From NCBI RefSeq assembly GCF_000585375.1, contig NZ_KK073874.1:9087913-9151912 (forward strand): a stretch of DNA of 64,000 bases, in the 5' to 3' direction. Within the stretch, counting starts at the first letter, position 1. Every line of letters begins with the position of its first letter. This DNA comes from Cryptosporangium arvum DSM 44712. GTDB lineage: Bacteria; Actinomycetota; Actinomycetes; Mycobacteriales; Cryptosporangiaceae. The notes under the pieces were generated by a model. The model was given only the letters and a program-made list of their open reading frames with translations, was not told the origin of the DNA and searched no databases. The position numbers and the translations under genes are program-made. Below are positions 32,412 to 40,348 of this stretch, piece by piece.

Positions 32412-32828
32412 ATGGACCCGCATCTCATGGCGACGCTGCATCGCGTCGCCGCCTCCGGTGGCCCGGTGATCGTGGCCGCCGCGGGCACCGAGAGCTGGGC
32501 CGCGGTGAAGAACCAGTTCGTCAAGATCCTCGGACACGGTCACCGCGGCCGCGAGGAGGTCCAGTCGGAGCTCCTCGAGGAAACCAACCAGGCGATCGCG
32601 CACGCACCCGCAGGCCTGGTCGATCAGGTCACCCACGACCAGCAGAGCCGCGCGCAACAACTGCTGCTCCAGGCGATGCTCGTGGACCCGTCCGTCTCCG
32701 AGGACCTGGAGAAGCTGGTCGCGGAGCTGAGCCCGCCGCCGGACGACGACGAGGAGCCGGCACCCGAACCGCCGAGCAACCGCCCGCCCGTGCTGCGGCC
32801 ACGCATCCTCGGCGCGCCATGGGCCTGA
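32412..32828 (+). CDS. Hypothetical protein with N-terminal helical module
   Basis: A 138-residue protein. Residues about 10-100 are helical with the pattern TESWAAVKNQFVKILGHGHRGREEV and QQLLLQAMLVDPSVSEDLEKL, similar in style to short uncharacterised modules found alone or in front of conflict-system proteins, a resemblance I cannot confirm. The C-terminus is acidic and Pro-rich (PPPDDDEEPAPEPPSN). ATG 32412 is chosen over an upstream in-frame start. It ends exactly where the convergent Pro-rich membrane protein ends, with no spacer. Confidence 0.6.
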   Translation: MDPHLMATLHRVAASGGPVIVAAAGTESWAAVKNQFVKILGHGHRGREEVQSELLEETNQAIAHAPAGLVDQVTHDQQSRAQQLLLQAMLVDPSVSEDLEKLVAELSPPPDDDEEPAPEPPSNRPPVLRPRILGAPWA

Positions 32829-33491
32829 TCAGCGCCCGGGCGCACCGGATCCGGACGGCGTGGGCGTCGGCGTCGGTGTAGGTGTGGGCGACGCGGACGG
32901 GGTGACCGGCACCGGTCCGGGCCGAACCCGCACCCGCCCCACCGCCGGCCGCCGTCCGTCGGCGGGGTCCGCCGTACCAGCGGAGTCAGGCGCGGCGTCG
33001 GTAGGCCGTACCGACCCCTCCCCAGGGGACGCCGGCTCGGCCTCCGGCATCACCGCGCCCGACTCGCCGGGTCTCGGTGTCGTGTCGTCCATGCTCCAGA
33101 ACTCCTCGTGCTCGCTCGCCCCGCCTCCGGCCTCGACCGGGGGCGGCTCCGACGTTTCGCCGGTCGGTTCGATCCGTGGTTCGGCCGACGCCGACGTCGA
33201 CGCCGGCGCGGACGGGCCGGTCGCACGTGGCCGGCGTGGTCCGGGCTCCGACCAGCCGAACGCCGATTCACGCGACGGCCTCACCGAGCCCGCTCCGCCT
33301 TCCGGTAGCCGGTCGACACGGTCGGGCGCCGCGGCCCCGGATTCCAGCGGCGTGATGCGCACCAGGTCGACGCCGGCATTGGCGACGACGAGCAGCGCCG
33401 CGGTGGATCCGGTCGCCAGCGCACAGAGCGCGACCGCCCCGCCCCACTGGGCGCGACGACGGCGCGGAGAAGGGCGATACAGCGTCCGCAT
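32829..33491 (-). CDS. Hypothetical single-span, Pro/Ser-rich surface protein
   Basis: A 220-residue protein: a short basic cytoplasmic N-terminus (LYRPSPRRRRAQ), one membrane span (AVALCALATGSTAALLVV, about 21-40), then a long disordered region rich in Glu, Pro and Ser, ending in a TPTPTPTPTP repeat. A type II membrane or secreted stalk-like protein is plausible. ATG 33491 is preferred over longer readings, which add basic low-complexity sequence. It is divergent from the dehydrogenase operon, with a 290-base intergenic region. Confidence 0.6.
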   Translation of the reverse strand: MRTLYRPSPRRRRAQWGGAVALCALATGSTAALLVVANAGVDLVRITPLESGAAAPDRVDRLPEGGAGSVRPSRESAFGWSEPGPRRPRATGPSAPASTSASAEPRIEPTGETSEPPPVEAGGGASEHEEFWSMDDTTPRPGESGAVMPEAEPASPGEGSVRPTDAAPDSAGTADPADGRRPAVGRVRVRPGPVPVTPSASPTPTPTPTPTPSGSGAPGR

Positions 33492-33781
33492 CACCACTCC
33501 TCCCCGCCGGCGACGGCAACCGTGCTGACCGTCCCATCGTCCGCTGCTCGCCCGCCGCCGGGCGAGCCTGGCACCCCCGGCGTTCGCCCAGGCTCCGCTG
33601 CCCGATCGGGGGACGGCACTGTTCACCAACGCGAAGTTCGGTAATGCTGACGACGAGGGCTACCTACGTCCTCGACGTACCGAACGCCCGTTGCCGACCG
33701 CGCCACCCCTGCGAGCGGCATCGGTATCGATCACCTCCGTGCGGTGACCCCGCCCCGGAGGGCACGAGCGAGGAGATCGGC

Positions 33782-34963
33782 ATGTCCGAGTCCGCCCCCG
33801 AAACTTCCCGACCACTCGGCGAGGCCGCCGTGGCCGAGCGAGGCTTCGTCCAGTTGCTCACCCCAGAGGGCGAACGCGTTCACGACAGCGACTACGACGT
33901 CCACCTCACCGACGCCGAATACCGCGGCTTCTTCCGCGATCTGGTTCTCGTCCGGCGCGTCGACGCCGAAGCCACCGCACTCCAACGTCAGGGTCAACTC
34001 GGTCTCTGGGCCTCCCTGCTCGGCCAGGAGGCGGCTCAGATCGGCTCCGGTCGAGCCCTCCGCCCGCAGGACATGGCCTTCCCCACCTATCGCGAGCACG
34101 GCGTCGCCTGGTGCCGTGGCGTCGACCCGCTGCACGCGCTGCGCATGTTCCGGGGCGTCGACCTCGGCGCAGCCGACCCGCACGAGCACAACTTCGCGAT
34201 GTACGCGATCGTCATCGGCGCCCAGTGCCTGCACGCCACCGGTTACGCGATGGGCATCCAGAAGGACGGCAAGGTCGGCGGCGGCGATGGCGAGGCCGTG
34301 ATCGCCTATCTCGGCGACGGTGCGACCAGCCAGGGCGACGTCAACGAGGCGTTCGTCTGGGCCGCCGCGTTCGCCGCGCCGGTCGTCTTCTTCTGCCAGA
34401 ACAACCAGTACGCGATCTCGGCTCCGACCGACCGGCAGACGCGGGTCCCGCTCTACCGGCGAGCGGCGGGTTTCGGCTTCCCCGGCGTCCGCGTCGACGG
34501 CAACGACGTGCTGGCCACCTACGCGGTGACCCGGCGCGCGCTCGACGACGCGCGGAGCGGTCAGGGTCCGTCGTTCATCGAGGCGTTCACCTACCGGATG
34601 GGCGCGCACACCACGTCCGACGACCCGACCCGCTACCGCATCGCGGCCGAGCTCGAAGAATGGCGGCTACGGGACCCGATCGAGCGGCTCCGCTCGTTCC
34701 TGGTCCGCCAGCAGGTCGTCGACCAATCGTTTTTCGAAGAGGTCGACGCGGAGGCCGACGCGCTCGCCGCGCGGGTGCGCGCCGGCTGCCTGGAAATGCC
34801 CGATCCGGAGGCCGCGCACCTGTTCAACCACGTTTATTCGGGTGAACATTCGGTGCTGAAAGAGCAACAGGAAGCGTTCGCGGCCTATCACTCGGAATTC
34901 CTACCTTCTGACGACGAAGTCGGGCGGAGTACCGTCCCCGGCCGGGAAGGGAGCCGTCGATGA
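33782..34963 (+). CDS. pdhA: 2-oxoacid dehydrogenase E1 component, alpha subunit
   Basis: A 393-residue thiamine-diphosphate enzyme subunit. It has the family's AFPTYREHGVAWCRG substrate-entry segment, the cofactor motif YLGDGATSQGDVNEAF with FFCQNNQYAIS (GDG...N), and the phosphorylation-loop-like TYRMGAHTTSDDPTRY. It decarboxylates pyruvate or a branched-chain 2-oxoacid and loads the E2 lipoyl group. Sequence alone does not settle the substrate. ATG 33782 follows GGAG; the upstream 290 bases hold the operon promoter. It overlaps the beta subunit gene by 4 bases. Confidence 0.9.
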   Translation: MSESAPETSRPLGEAAVAERGFVQLLTPEGERVHDSDYDVHLTDAEYRGFFRDLVLVRRVDAEATALQRQGQLGLWASLLGQEAAQIGSGRALRPQDMAFPTYREHGVAWCRGVDPLHALRMFRGVDLGAADPHEHNFAMYAIVIGAQCLHATGYAMGIQKDGKVGGGDGEAVIAYLGDGATSQGDVNEAFVWAAAFAAPVVFFCQNNQYAISAPTDRQTRVPLYRRAAGFGFPGVRVDGNDVLATYAVTRRALDDARSGQGPSFIEAFTYRMGAHTTSDDPTRYRIAAELEEWRLRDPIERLRSFLVRQQVVDQSFFEEVDAEADALAARVRAGCLEMPDPEAAHLFNHVYSGEHSVLKEQQEAFAAYHSEFLPSDDEVGRSTVPGREGSRR

Positions 34964-35943
34964 CGTCGATGACGCTGGCCAGGGCATTGAACGCCGGGCT
35001 GCGCAGCGCACTGGACACCGATTCGAAAACGCTGATCATGGGAGAGGACGTCGGACGGCTCGGAGGCGTTTTCCGAGTGACCGACGGTCTTCAGAAAGAC
35101 TTCGGAGAGCATCGAGTAATCGATACACCGCTGGCGGAATCGGGCATTATCGGAACGGCGATCGGGCTCGCTATGCGGGGTTACCGACCGATCTGCGAAA
35201 TTCAGTTCGACGGGTTCGTGTACCCGGCCTACGACCAGATCGTCAGCCAGCTCGCGAAGATCCACTACCGCTCGCAGGGCCAGGTGAAGCTGCCGGTCGT
35301 CGTCCGGATCCCGTTCGGTGGCGGAATCGGCGCGGTCGAGCACCACAGCGAGTCGCCCGAGGCCTACTTCGTCCACACCGCCGGGCTGAAGGTCGTGACC
35401 TGCTCGAACCCGGCCGACGGTTACACGATGATCCAGCAGGCGGTCGCATCCGACGACCCGGTGATCTTCTTCGAGCCGAAGCGGCGCTACTGGGAGAAGG
35501 GCGAGGTTCCCGACGAGGCGCCGCGGTCCGACTGGTACCCGCTGCACTCGACCCGGGTGGTGCGACCGGGTACCGACGCCACGCTCGTGGGGTACGGGCC
35601 GATGGTGCGCACGTTGCTCGAGAGTGCGGACGCGGCGGTGGAGGACGGACGTGACCTCGAGGTCATCGATCTGCGGACGCTGTCCCCGCTCGATCTGGAG
35701 CCGGTGTACGCGTCGGTGGAGCGCACCGGACGGCTGATCGTGGTGCACGAGGCGCCGTTCACGCTCGGGCTCGGGTCGGAGATCGCGGCGCGGGTCACCG
35801 AGCGGTGCTTCTACGCGCTGGAGGCTCCGGTGTTGCGAGTGACGGGGTACGACACGCCGTACCCGCCGTCTCGCCTGGAAGACGACTACCTGCCCGACCT
35901 CGACCGGGTTCTCGACGCGGTCGACCGCTCGTTCGAGTTCTGA
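34960..35943 (+). CDS. 2-oxoacid dehydrogenase E1 component, beta subunit
   Basis: A 327-residue transketolase-like beta subunit with LARALNAGLRSAL, MGEDVGRLGGVFRVT, GTAIGLAMRGYRPICEIQF, an RIPFGGGIGAVEHHSESPE segment and a late VIDLRTLSPLD. It pairs with the alpha subunit to form the E1 heterotetramer. ATG 34960 overlaps the alpha stop (ATGA), giving coupled, equimolar synthesis. The E2 gene follows after 9 bases. Substrate class remains open (pyruvate versus branched-chain). Confidence 0.92.
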   Translation: MTSMTLARALNAGLRSALDTDSKTLIMGEDVGRLGGVFRVTDGLQKDFGEHRVIDTPLAESGIIGTAIGLAMRGYRPICEIQFDGFVYPAYDQIVSQLAKIHYRSQGQVKLPVVVRIPFGGGIGAVEHHSESPEAYFVHTAGLKVVTCSNPADGYTMIQQAVASDDPVIFFEPKRRYWEKGEVPDEAPRSDWYPLHSTRVVRPGTDATLVGYGPMVRTLLESADAAVEDGRDLEVIDLRTLSPLDLEPVYASVERTGRLIVVHEAPFTLGLGSEIAARVTERCFYALEAPVLRVTGYDTPYPPSRLEDDYLPDLDRVLDAVDRSFEF

Positions 35944-35952
35944 GGAGACGGT

Positions 35953-37914
35953 ATGGCGGACATTCGCACGTTCGACCTGCCTGACCTCGGCGAAGGGCTC
36001 ACCGAGGGGGAGATCCTGCGCTGGCTGGTGGCTGCGGGGGACACGGTCACGCTGAACCAGCCGATCGTCGAGGTGGAGACCGCGAAGGCCGCGGTGGAGA
36101 TCCCGTCGCCGTTCGCCGGGGTGGTGACCGTGCTCCACCACGAGGAGGGCACCACCGTGGAGGTCGGTTCGCCCCTCATCGCGATCGACACCGCCCCCGA
36201 TGCGGCTTCCCCGCCGTCGTCGGTTCCCGGAGCCCATGCTGACGCCGATCAAGCCGCGCCTGCGCTCACCGCGCCCGACGCCGCTCCCGGAACCGCCGGG
36301 GTGGACGCGCCACTCGGAGCCGGCAGCGGTTCCGGTGGCGCTGGGGTGAGCGCGTCAGCAGGCGGAGGCGGCTCCACCGGGAGCGAATCTGTCGCGGGCG
36401 GGACCGCCGCGGGCAGGACCGCCGGGAGCGGGACCGTCGGGAGCGGGGCCGCCGGAGGCGGGGAGCCGGAGGGGGGCGGCTCGGGTGAGTCGGGTGGTGG
36501 CGAGGCGCCGGGTGGGCGTACGCCGGTGCTCGTGGGGTACGGGCCCCGCAGCGGTGGGCCGGCACGGCGACGGGCGCGCAGGCACGCCGCACCCGAGTCG
36601 GAGAACACCTCTCTCAGCGGCTCGGGTCTCAGCGGCGACCGCGCCGAACCGACCCCGGACGACACCCTCCCGCTGCTCCCGACGATCCCCGACGCGCTCG
36701 CCGCCGGGGCGAAACCGGTGCGGCACGGTGGTCTCGAGATGGGCCGGGCCGCCGAGCGGGCGGCCACCGCGGCCGGCACCGTCACCGCGCTGCCCACCGG
36801 TGGGGTCCACCGCGCGCACCCCACGATCACGGCCCGCCCCCGGGCGAAGCCTCCGGTGCGCAAACTGGCCCGCGACCTCGGCGTCGACCTGGCCACGATC
36901 TCGGCGACCGGCCCGGACGGCACCGTCACCCGCGACGACGTCCGCGCCGCGGCCGTGAGGGCCTCCACCGGTGCTCCGGCGGCGCTGTCACCCGACGCGG
37001 CACCGATCGGCGGGGCAGCACCGTTCGGCGGGGCAGCCACCGATCCAGCCTCGCCGACCTCCGCCGGAGCGGTGCCGGACAGCGGCGCGGCGCCGGACAG
37101 CGGCGCGATGCCTGGCAGCAGCGCGATGCCTGGCAGCGGCGCGGCGTCGGGCAGCAGTGCGGGGTCGGTGGAGAGCATCGGGGCGGGCGCGTTCCCGGGC
37201 GGGGTGCGCGAGCAGCGCGTCGCGGTGCGGGGAGTGCGCAAGTTGACCGCGGCGGCGATGGTCGACAGCGTGGCCACCGCGCCGCACGTCACCGAGTGGC
37301 TCACGGTCGACGTGACCAGGACGCTGCGCGCGGTCGAACGCCTCCGGGCGAACAGGAGCTTCGCGGACGTCCGCGTGAACCCGCTCCTGCTCGTCGCCAA
37401 GGCGGTGACCCTGGCGACCCGGCGCCACCCGGAGCTGAACTCCAGCTGGGTCGACGGCCCCGACGGCGCCGAGATCGTGCTCAAGGACTACGTGAACCTC
37501 GGCATCGCCGCCGCCACCCCGCGCGGACTGATGGTGCCGAACATCAAGGACGCCGGCCGACTCGGACTGCCCGAGCTCGCGGCGGCCCTCGATTCACTGG
37601 TCAGCGTGGCCAAGGCCGGTCGCACTCCCCCGGCCGACCTGGCCGGAGGCACGATCACGATCACGAACGTCGGGGTCTTCGGCGTCGACGCCGGAACGCC
37701 GATCCTCAACCCGGGCGAGGCCGCGATCCTCTGCGTCGGGCAGATCGCCGAGCGCCCCTGGGTGCACAAGGGTGTCGTGAAGCCGCGGTCGGTCTGTCAG
37801 CTCGCGCTGTCGTTCGATCACCGCATCGTCGACGGCGAGGGTGGGTCGAAGTTCCTGGCCGACGTCGGGCGGTTCCTCGAGGACCCGGAGGGCACCGCAC
37901 TCGCCTGGTCGTAG
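35953..37914 (+). CDS. 2-oxoacid dehydrogenase E2 (dihydrolipoyl acyltransferase)
   Basis: A 653-residue E2 with one lipoyl domain (residues 1-80, lipoyl Lys45 in EVETAKAAVEIPS), a long Gly/Ser/Ala linker (about 85-290), the E1/E3-binding domain (about 294-335, RPRAKPPVRKLARDLGVD), a second repeat-rich linker (336-425) and the catalytic domain (425-653) with GTITITNVGVFG and active-site SFDHRIVDG. It carries the acyl group from E1 to CoA. The linkers are far longer than usual for a single-lipoyl E2. No E3 gene follows; E3 must be encoded elsewhere. It is closed by a very strong hairpin. Confidence 0.93.
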   Translation: MADIRTFDLPDLGEGLTEGEILRWLVAAGDTVTLNQPIVEVETAKAAVEIPSPFAGVVTVLHHEEGTTVEVGSPLIAIDTAPDAASPPSSVPGAHADADQAAPALTAPDAAPGTAGVDAPLGAGSGSGGAGVSASAGGGGSTGSESVAGGTAAGRTAGSGTVGSGAAGGGEPEGGGSGESGGGEAPGGRTPVLVGYGPRSGGPARRRARRHAAPESENTSLSGSGLSGDRAEPTPDDTLPLLPTIPDALAAGAKPVRHGGLEMGRAAERAATAAGTVTALPTGGVHRAHPTITARPRAKPPVRKLARDLGVDLATISATGPDGTVTRDDVRAAAVRASTGAPAALSPDAAPIGGAAPFGGAATDPASPTSAGAVPDSGAAPDSGAMPGSSAMPGSGAASGSSAGSVESIGAGAFPGGVREQRVAVRGVRKLTAAAMVDSVATAPHVTEWLTVDVTRTLRAVERLRANRSFADVRVNPLLLVAKAVTLATRRHPELNSSWVDGPDGAEIVLKDYVNLGIAAATPRGLMVPNIKDAGRLGLPELAAALDSLVSVAKAGRTPPADLAGGTITITNVGVFGVDAGTPILNPGEAAILCVGQIAERPWVHKGVVKPRSVCQLALSFDHRIVDGEGGSKFLADVGRFLEDPEGTALAWS

Positions 37915-37924
37915 CGACCCAGAT

Positions 37925-37989
37925 CACAGCGCGTAACCCACACGGCGCCCCGTTCTCGTCCGATGACGAGTGCGGGGCGCCGCGCTGTG
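37925..37989 (+). terminator. Long nested hairpin terminating the dehydrogenase operon
   Basis: Three nested paired segments: CACAGCGC (37925-37932) with GCGCTGTG (37982-37989), GGCGCCCCG (37944-37952) with CGGGGCGCC (37973-37981), and CTCGTC (37955-37960) with GACGAG (37965-37970) around a CGAT loop. It starts 10 bases after the E2 stop. The 65-base structure should act as a strong terminator. Confidence 0.8.
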
Positions 37990-38109
37990 TCAGCTCGACG
38001 ACCAGACCTCAGTGGGGCGTCTCACCGTAAGTTCGATGGAATATTCGCGCCCCTTGCCGCATTATTGAAGGCGTAGAGCTAATAACAGCGACGGAAAGAA
38101 GGTAGTACC

Positions 38110-38247
38110 GTGTCCACGTTTAGCCAGCGGTTCCGTGAGCGGCGCACTGCGCACCGTCGTGCCCGGGCCCTGGAGAGGGTTCTGGCACGGGTGCCGGACG
38201 GCACGATGCGCGACGAGATCCTCGAGATCGCGAGCCGGCAGAGCTAA
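38110..38247 (+). CDS. Small basic protein of 45 residues
   Basis: An isolated short frame: GTG at 38110 (start preceded by GAAAGAAGG), 45 codons, TAA at 38245. The product is strongly charged (many Arg in FRERRTAHRRARALERVL) and has an amphipathic second half MRDEILEIASRQS. It lies between the dehydrogenase terminator and its own terminator hairpin at 38319, so it forms a separate transcript. The codons use GC-rich third positions as in its neighbours, supporting coding. Family unrecognised; DNA/RNA-binding or a small regulator are guesses only. Confidence 0.6.
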   Translation: MSTFSQRFRERRTAHRRARALERVLARVPDGTMRDEILEIASRQS

Positions 38248-38318
38248 GTCGGCGCGGCGGGCCTTGACCCCGCCGACGCGAGTCTCGACCGGTCGTGGGA
38301 GTGCGCCACGACCCTGAG

Positions 38319-38343
38319 CCCGGTGCCCCTCGAGGGCACCGGG
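38319..38343 (+). terminator. Rho-independent-type terminator after the 45-residue gene
   Basis: Perfect 10-bp stem CCCGGTGCCC (38319-38328) with GGGCACCGGG (38334-38343), 5-base loop, followed by TTT and later TTTTT (38352-38356). This is the most classical terminator of the window, 71 bases after the small gene's stop. Confidence 0.85.
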
Positions 38344-38462
38344 TTTCGGCGTTTTTGACGCCAACGTGTAATAGGAGTTGCCGTGTTCGTACCCTGTCAC
38401 CGGTTGACCCGATAGCGTCCCAAATCTCGGACCCGTATCCGCACCGGTGGAGGAGTCGCGCG

Positions 38463-40343
38463 ATGACCGAGGGCACTCGCCCGCCTGAGCCGCAGTCCCC
38501 GGATCCGGAGGTGCCGCCCTCGTCCGGGCCTGGGGCTTCGGACACGCCCGCGGCGCCGTCGTCGGCTAAGAGGCCTCCTGCGCCCGAGCCGGACGATCCG
38601 GAGGCGACCCAGGTCATCCCGCCGAGGCCGGCCCAGACCCCCGCGCCCCCAGACCCTGCCGCTCCCGGTTCTACGGCCCCCGGCTCGGCAGCCCCCGGCT
38701 CCGCAGCTCCGAGCTCCGGGGTGCCCAGCTCCGGGGTGCCCAGCTCCGGGGCTCCGAGCTCTGGGGCTCCGGGCCCTGCCGCTTCGGGCTCTTCGGCCTC
38801 GGGCAGTGCGACCTCAGGCGCTGGGACTTCAGGCGCTGGGACTTCAGGCGCTGGGACTTCAGGCGCTGGAGCCCCGGGCACTGGAGCCCCGGGCACTGGA
38901 GCCCCGGGCACTGTGGGCGCGGCTTCTTCGGATTCGGGCCGCGCAGGTTCGGGGGCGGGGCCTACGGGCTCGACCTCGGCCGGCCAGGCTCAGACCGGCT
39001 CGACTCCGGCTGATTCCGAGGCGACTCAGGTGATCCCGCCTCCCGCCCAGGACTCGCGGGAAACCGTGCAGATCTCCACTCCGACATCGGCGCCTCCGGC
39101 CGCACCGCCATCGCCCGGACCGTCGACCGCCGGCTCCACCGCCGCGCAGTCGGAGCCCGCCGCAGCTCGGCCGACCTCCGGCGCTCCGAGCTCGGGCGCA
39201 CCGAGCGGAACGACCCCCGCGACCCCATCCGTGTCCGGTCCACCCGGAACCTCCCGGCCGACCTCAGCCCCGCCCGTGTCCAGCCGACCCGTGTCCGGAC
39301 CACCCGTGTCCAGCCCGTCTGGGACCTCGCGACCGACCTCAGCGCCGCCTTTGTCCAACCCGCCCGGGACCTCGCGGCCGACCTCGGCCCCACCCGTGTC
39401 CAGCCCGCCTGGGACCTCGCGACCGACCTCAGCGCCGCCTTTGTCCAGCCCGGCCGGGACCTCGCGGCCGACCTCGGCTCCGCCTGTGTCCGGTCCGCCC
39501 GGGGCAGGCGCACCGACTTCGGGTGGGCCTCGGCCGCCGGTGATCCCACCGGTGACGCCTCCGACCGCGCCTCCCCCGCCGACCCCCGGCACGCACCAAC
39601 AACCTGCCGGCTCGGTCTACGGCGGCCCCCAACCCGGCACCATGCCACCCAGCTCGTTCCCACAACCTGGCCAGACGACGCAGCCCGGGCAAGCAACCCC
39701 CCAACCCGGCCAGCCCGAACCACACCTCGGCCAAGCCGGAACCCACCCCGGCCAAGCCGGAACCCACCCCGGCCAAGCCGGAACTCAGCCCGGCCAGCCC
39801 GGAACGCAGCCGGGCCACCCGGGACAGCCCGGTCACCCGGGACAACCCGGGCAGCCAGGTCAGCCCGGCCAACCCAACGCACAAGGCGGCTGGGCCGCCA
39901 CCGGCACACCCCCACCCAGCACCGCGTACGGTCCGCCCCCGCAGGGCTACGCCGCTCCCGGCGCACGCCCCCCGGGCGCACCGCCCGTCCCCACCCCCGC
40001 CGCACCAGCCGGCCCCAAGAAGCCCTGGTACAAGCGCGGCCCGATCCTGGCCGGCGTCGTCGCCGCGATCGTCGTGCTGTTCCTCTGCGTCGGCGGCGCG
40101 CTCTGGGGCGCCAGCGCCGTGGTCGGCAGCGACTACTCGACCGGCAAATGCATCAAGCGCGAGGCCTCCGGCGACAAGGACCGCGCGATCCCGGTCGACT
40201 GCGGCACCGACGACTCCTACAAGATCATCGACCGCGCCAACGGCACGACGACCGTCGAGGACGGCTCCTGCCCGCCCGACACCACCGACGCGTTCGTCAA
40301 CTTCAAGGACGAATACGTGCTCTGCCTGCGTAAAGAAGACTAG
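38463..40343 (+). CDS. Disordered Pro/Ser-rich protein with single membrane span, LppU-like C-terminus
   Basis: A 626-residue protein. Residues about 1-520 are low-complexity Pro, Ser, Gly and Thr, with many in-frame repeats ([10 protein letters not shown] near 38820-38890, RPTSAPPVS near 39240-39480, QPGQ repeats to 39860). A single span ([21 protein letters not shown], about 530-550) follows, then an about 75-residue external domain with four Cys (GKCIK, VDCGTDD, GSCPPD, LCLRKED), similar to the LppU/SCO3897 family. The cytoplasmic tail may serve as a scaffold. ATG 38463 follows GGAGG. Function unknown. Confidence 0.72.
   Translation: MTEGTRPPEPQSPDPEVPPSSGPGASDTPAAPSSAKRPPAPEPDDPEATQVIPPRPAQTPAPPDPAAPGSTAPGSAAPGSAAPSSGVPSSGVPSSGAPSSGAPGPAASGSSASGSATSGAGTSGAGTSGAGTSGAGAPGTGAPGTGAPGTVGAASSDSGRAGSGAGPTGSTSAGQAQTGSTPADSEATQVIPPPAQDSRETVQISTPTSAPPAAPPSPGPSTAGSTAAQSEPAAARPTSGAPSSGAPSGTTPATPSVSGPPGTSRPTSAPPVSSRPVSGPPVSSPSGTSRPTSAPPLSNPPGTSRPTSAPPVSSPPGTSRPTSAPPLSSPAGTSRPTSAPPVSGPPGAGAPTSGGPRPPVIPPVTPPTAPPPPTPGTHQQPAGSVYGGPQPGTMPPSSFPQPGQTTQPGQATPQPGQPEPHLGQAGTHPGQAGTHPGQAGTQPGQPGTQPGHPGQPGHPGQPGQPGQPGQPNAQGGWAATGTPPPSTAYGPPPQGYAAPGARPPGAPPVPTPAAPAGPKKPWYKRGPILAGVVAAIVVLFLCVGGALWGASAVVGSDYSTGKCIKREASGDKDRAIPVDCGTDDSYKIIDRANGTTTVEDGSCPPDTTDAFVNFKDEYVLCLRKED
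38820..39480 (+). repeat. In-frame low-complexity repeats in the LppU-like gene
   Basis: Short tandem units recur: an 18-base unit ending in GCTGGGACTTCAG around 38820-38870, a GCACTGGAGCCCCGG unit around 38877-38911, and a roughly 60-base unit encoding [10 protein letters not shown]-type sequence around 39248-39480. All keep the reading frame, so they are protein repeats and not a DNA array. Confidence 0.8.
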
Positions 40344-40348
40344 GACCC

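Noticed and set aside
32829-33491. The plus-strand frame opposite the Pro-rich membrane protein (GVGVGVGDADG start)
   Set aside because: It is the antisense of the TPTPTP repeat and has no ribosome site. The minus-strand reading has a proper start and a membrane span.
38820-38911. Short tandem repeats that might be a CRISPR or DNA array
   Set aside because: Units are 15-18 bases, contiguous without spacers and keep the reading frame of a Pro/Ser-rich protein. They are coding repeats.
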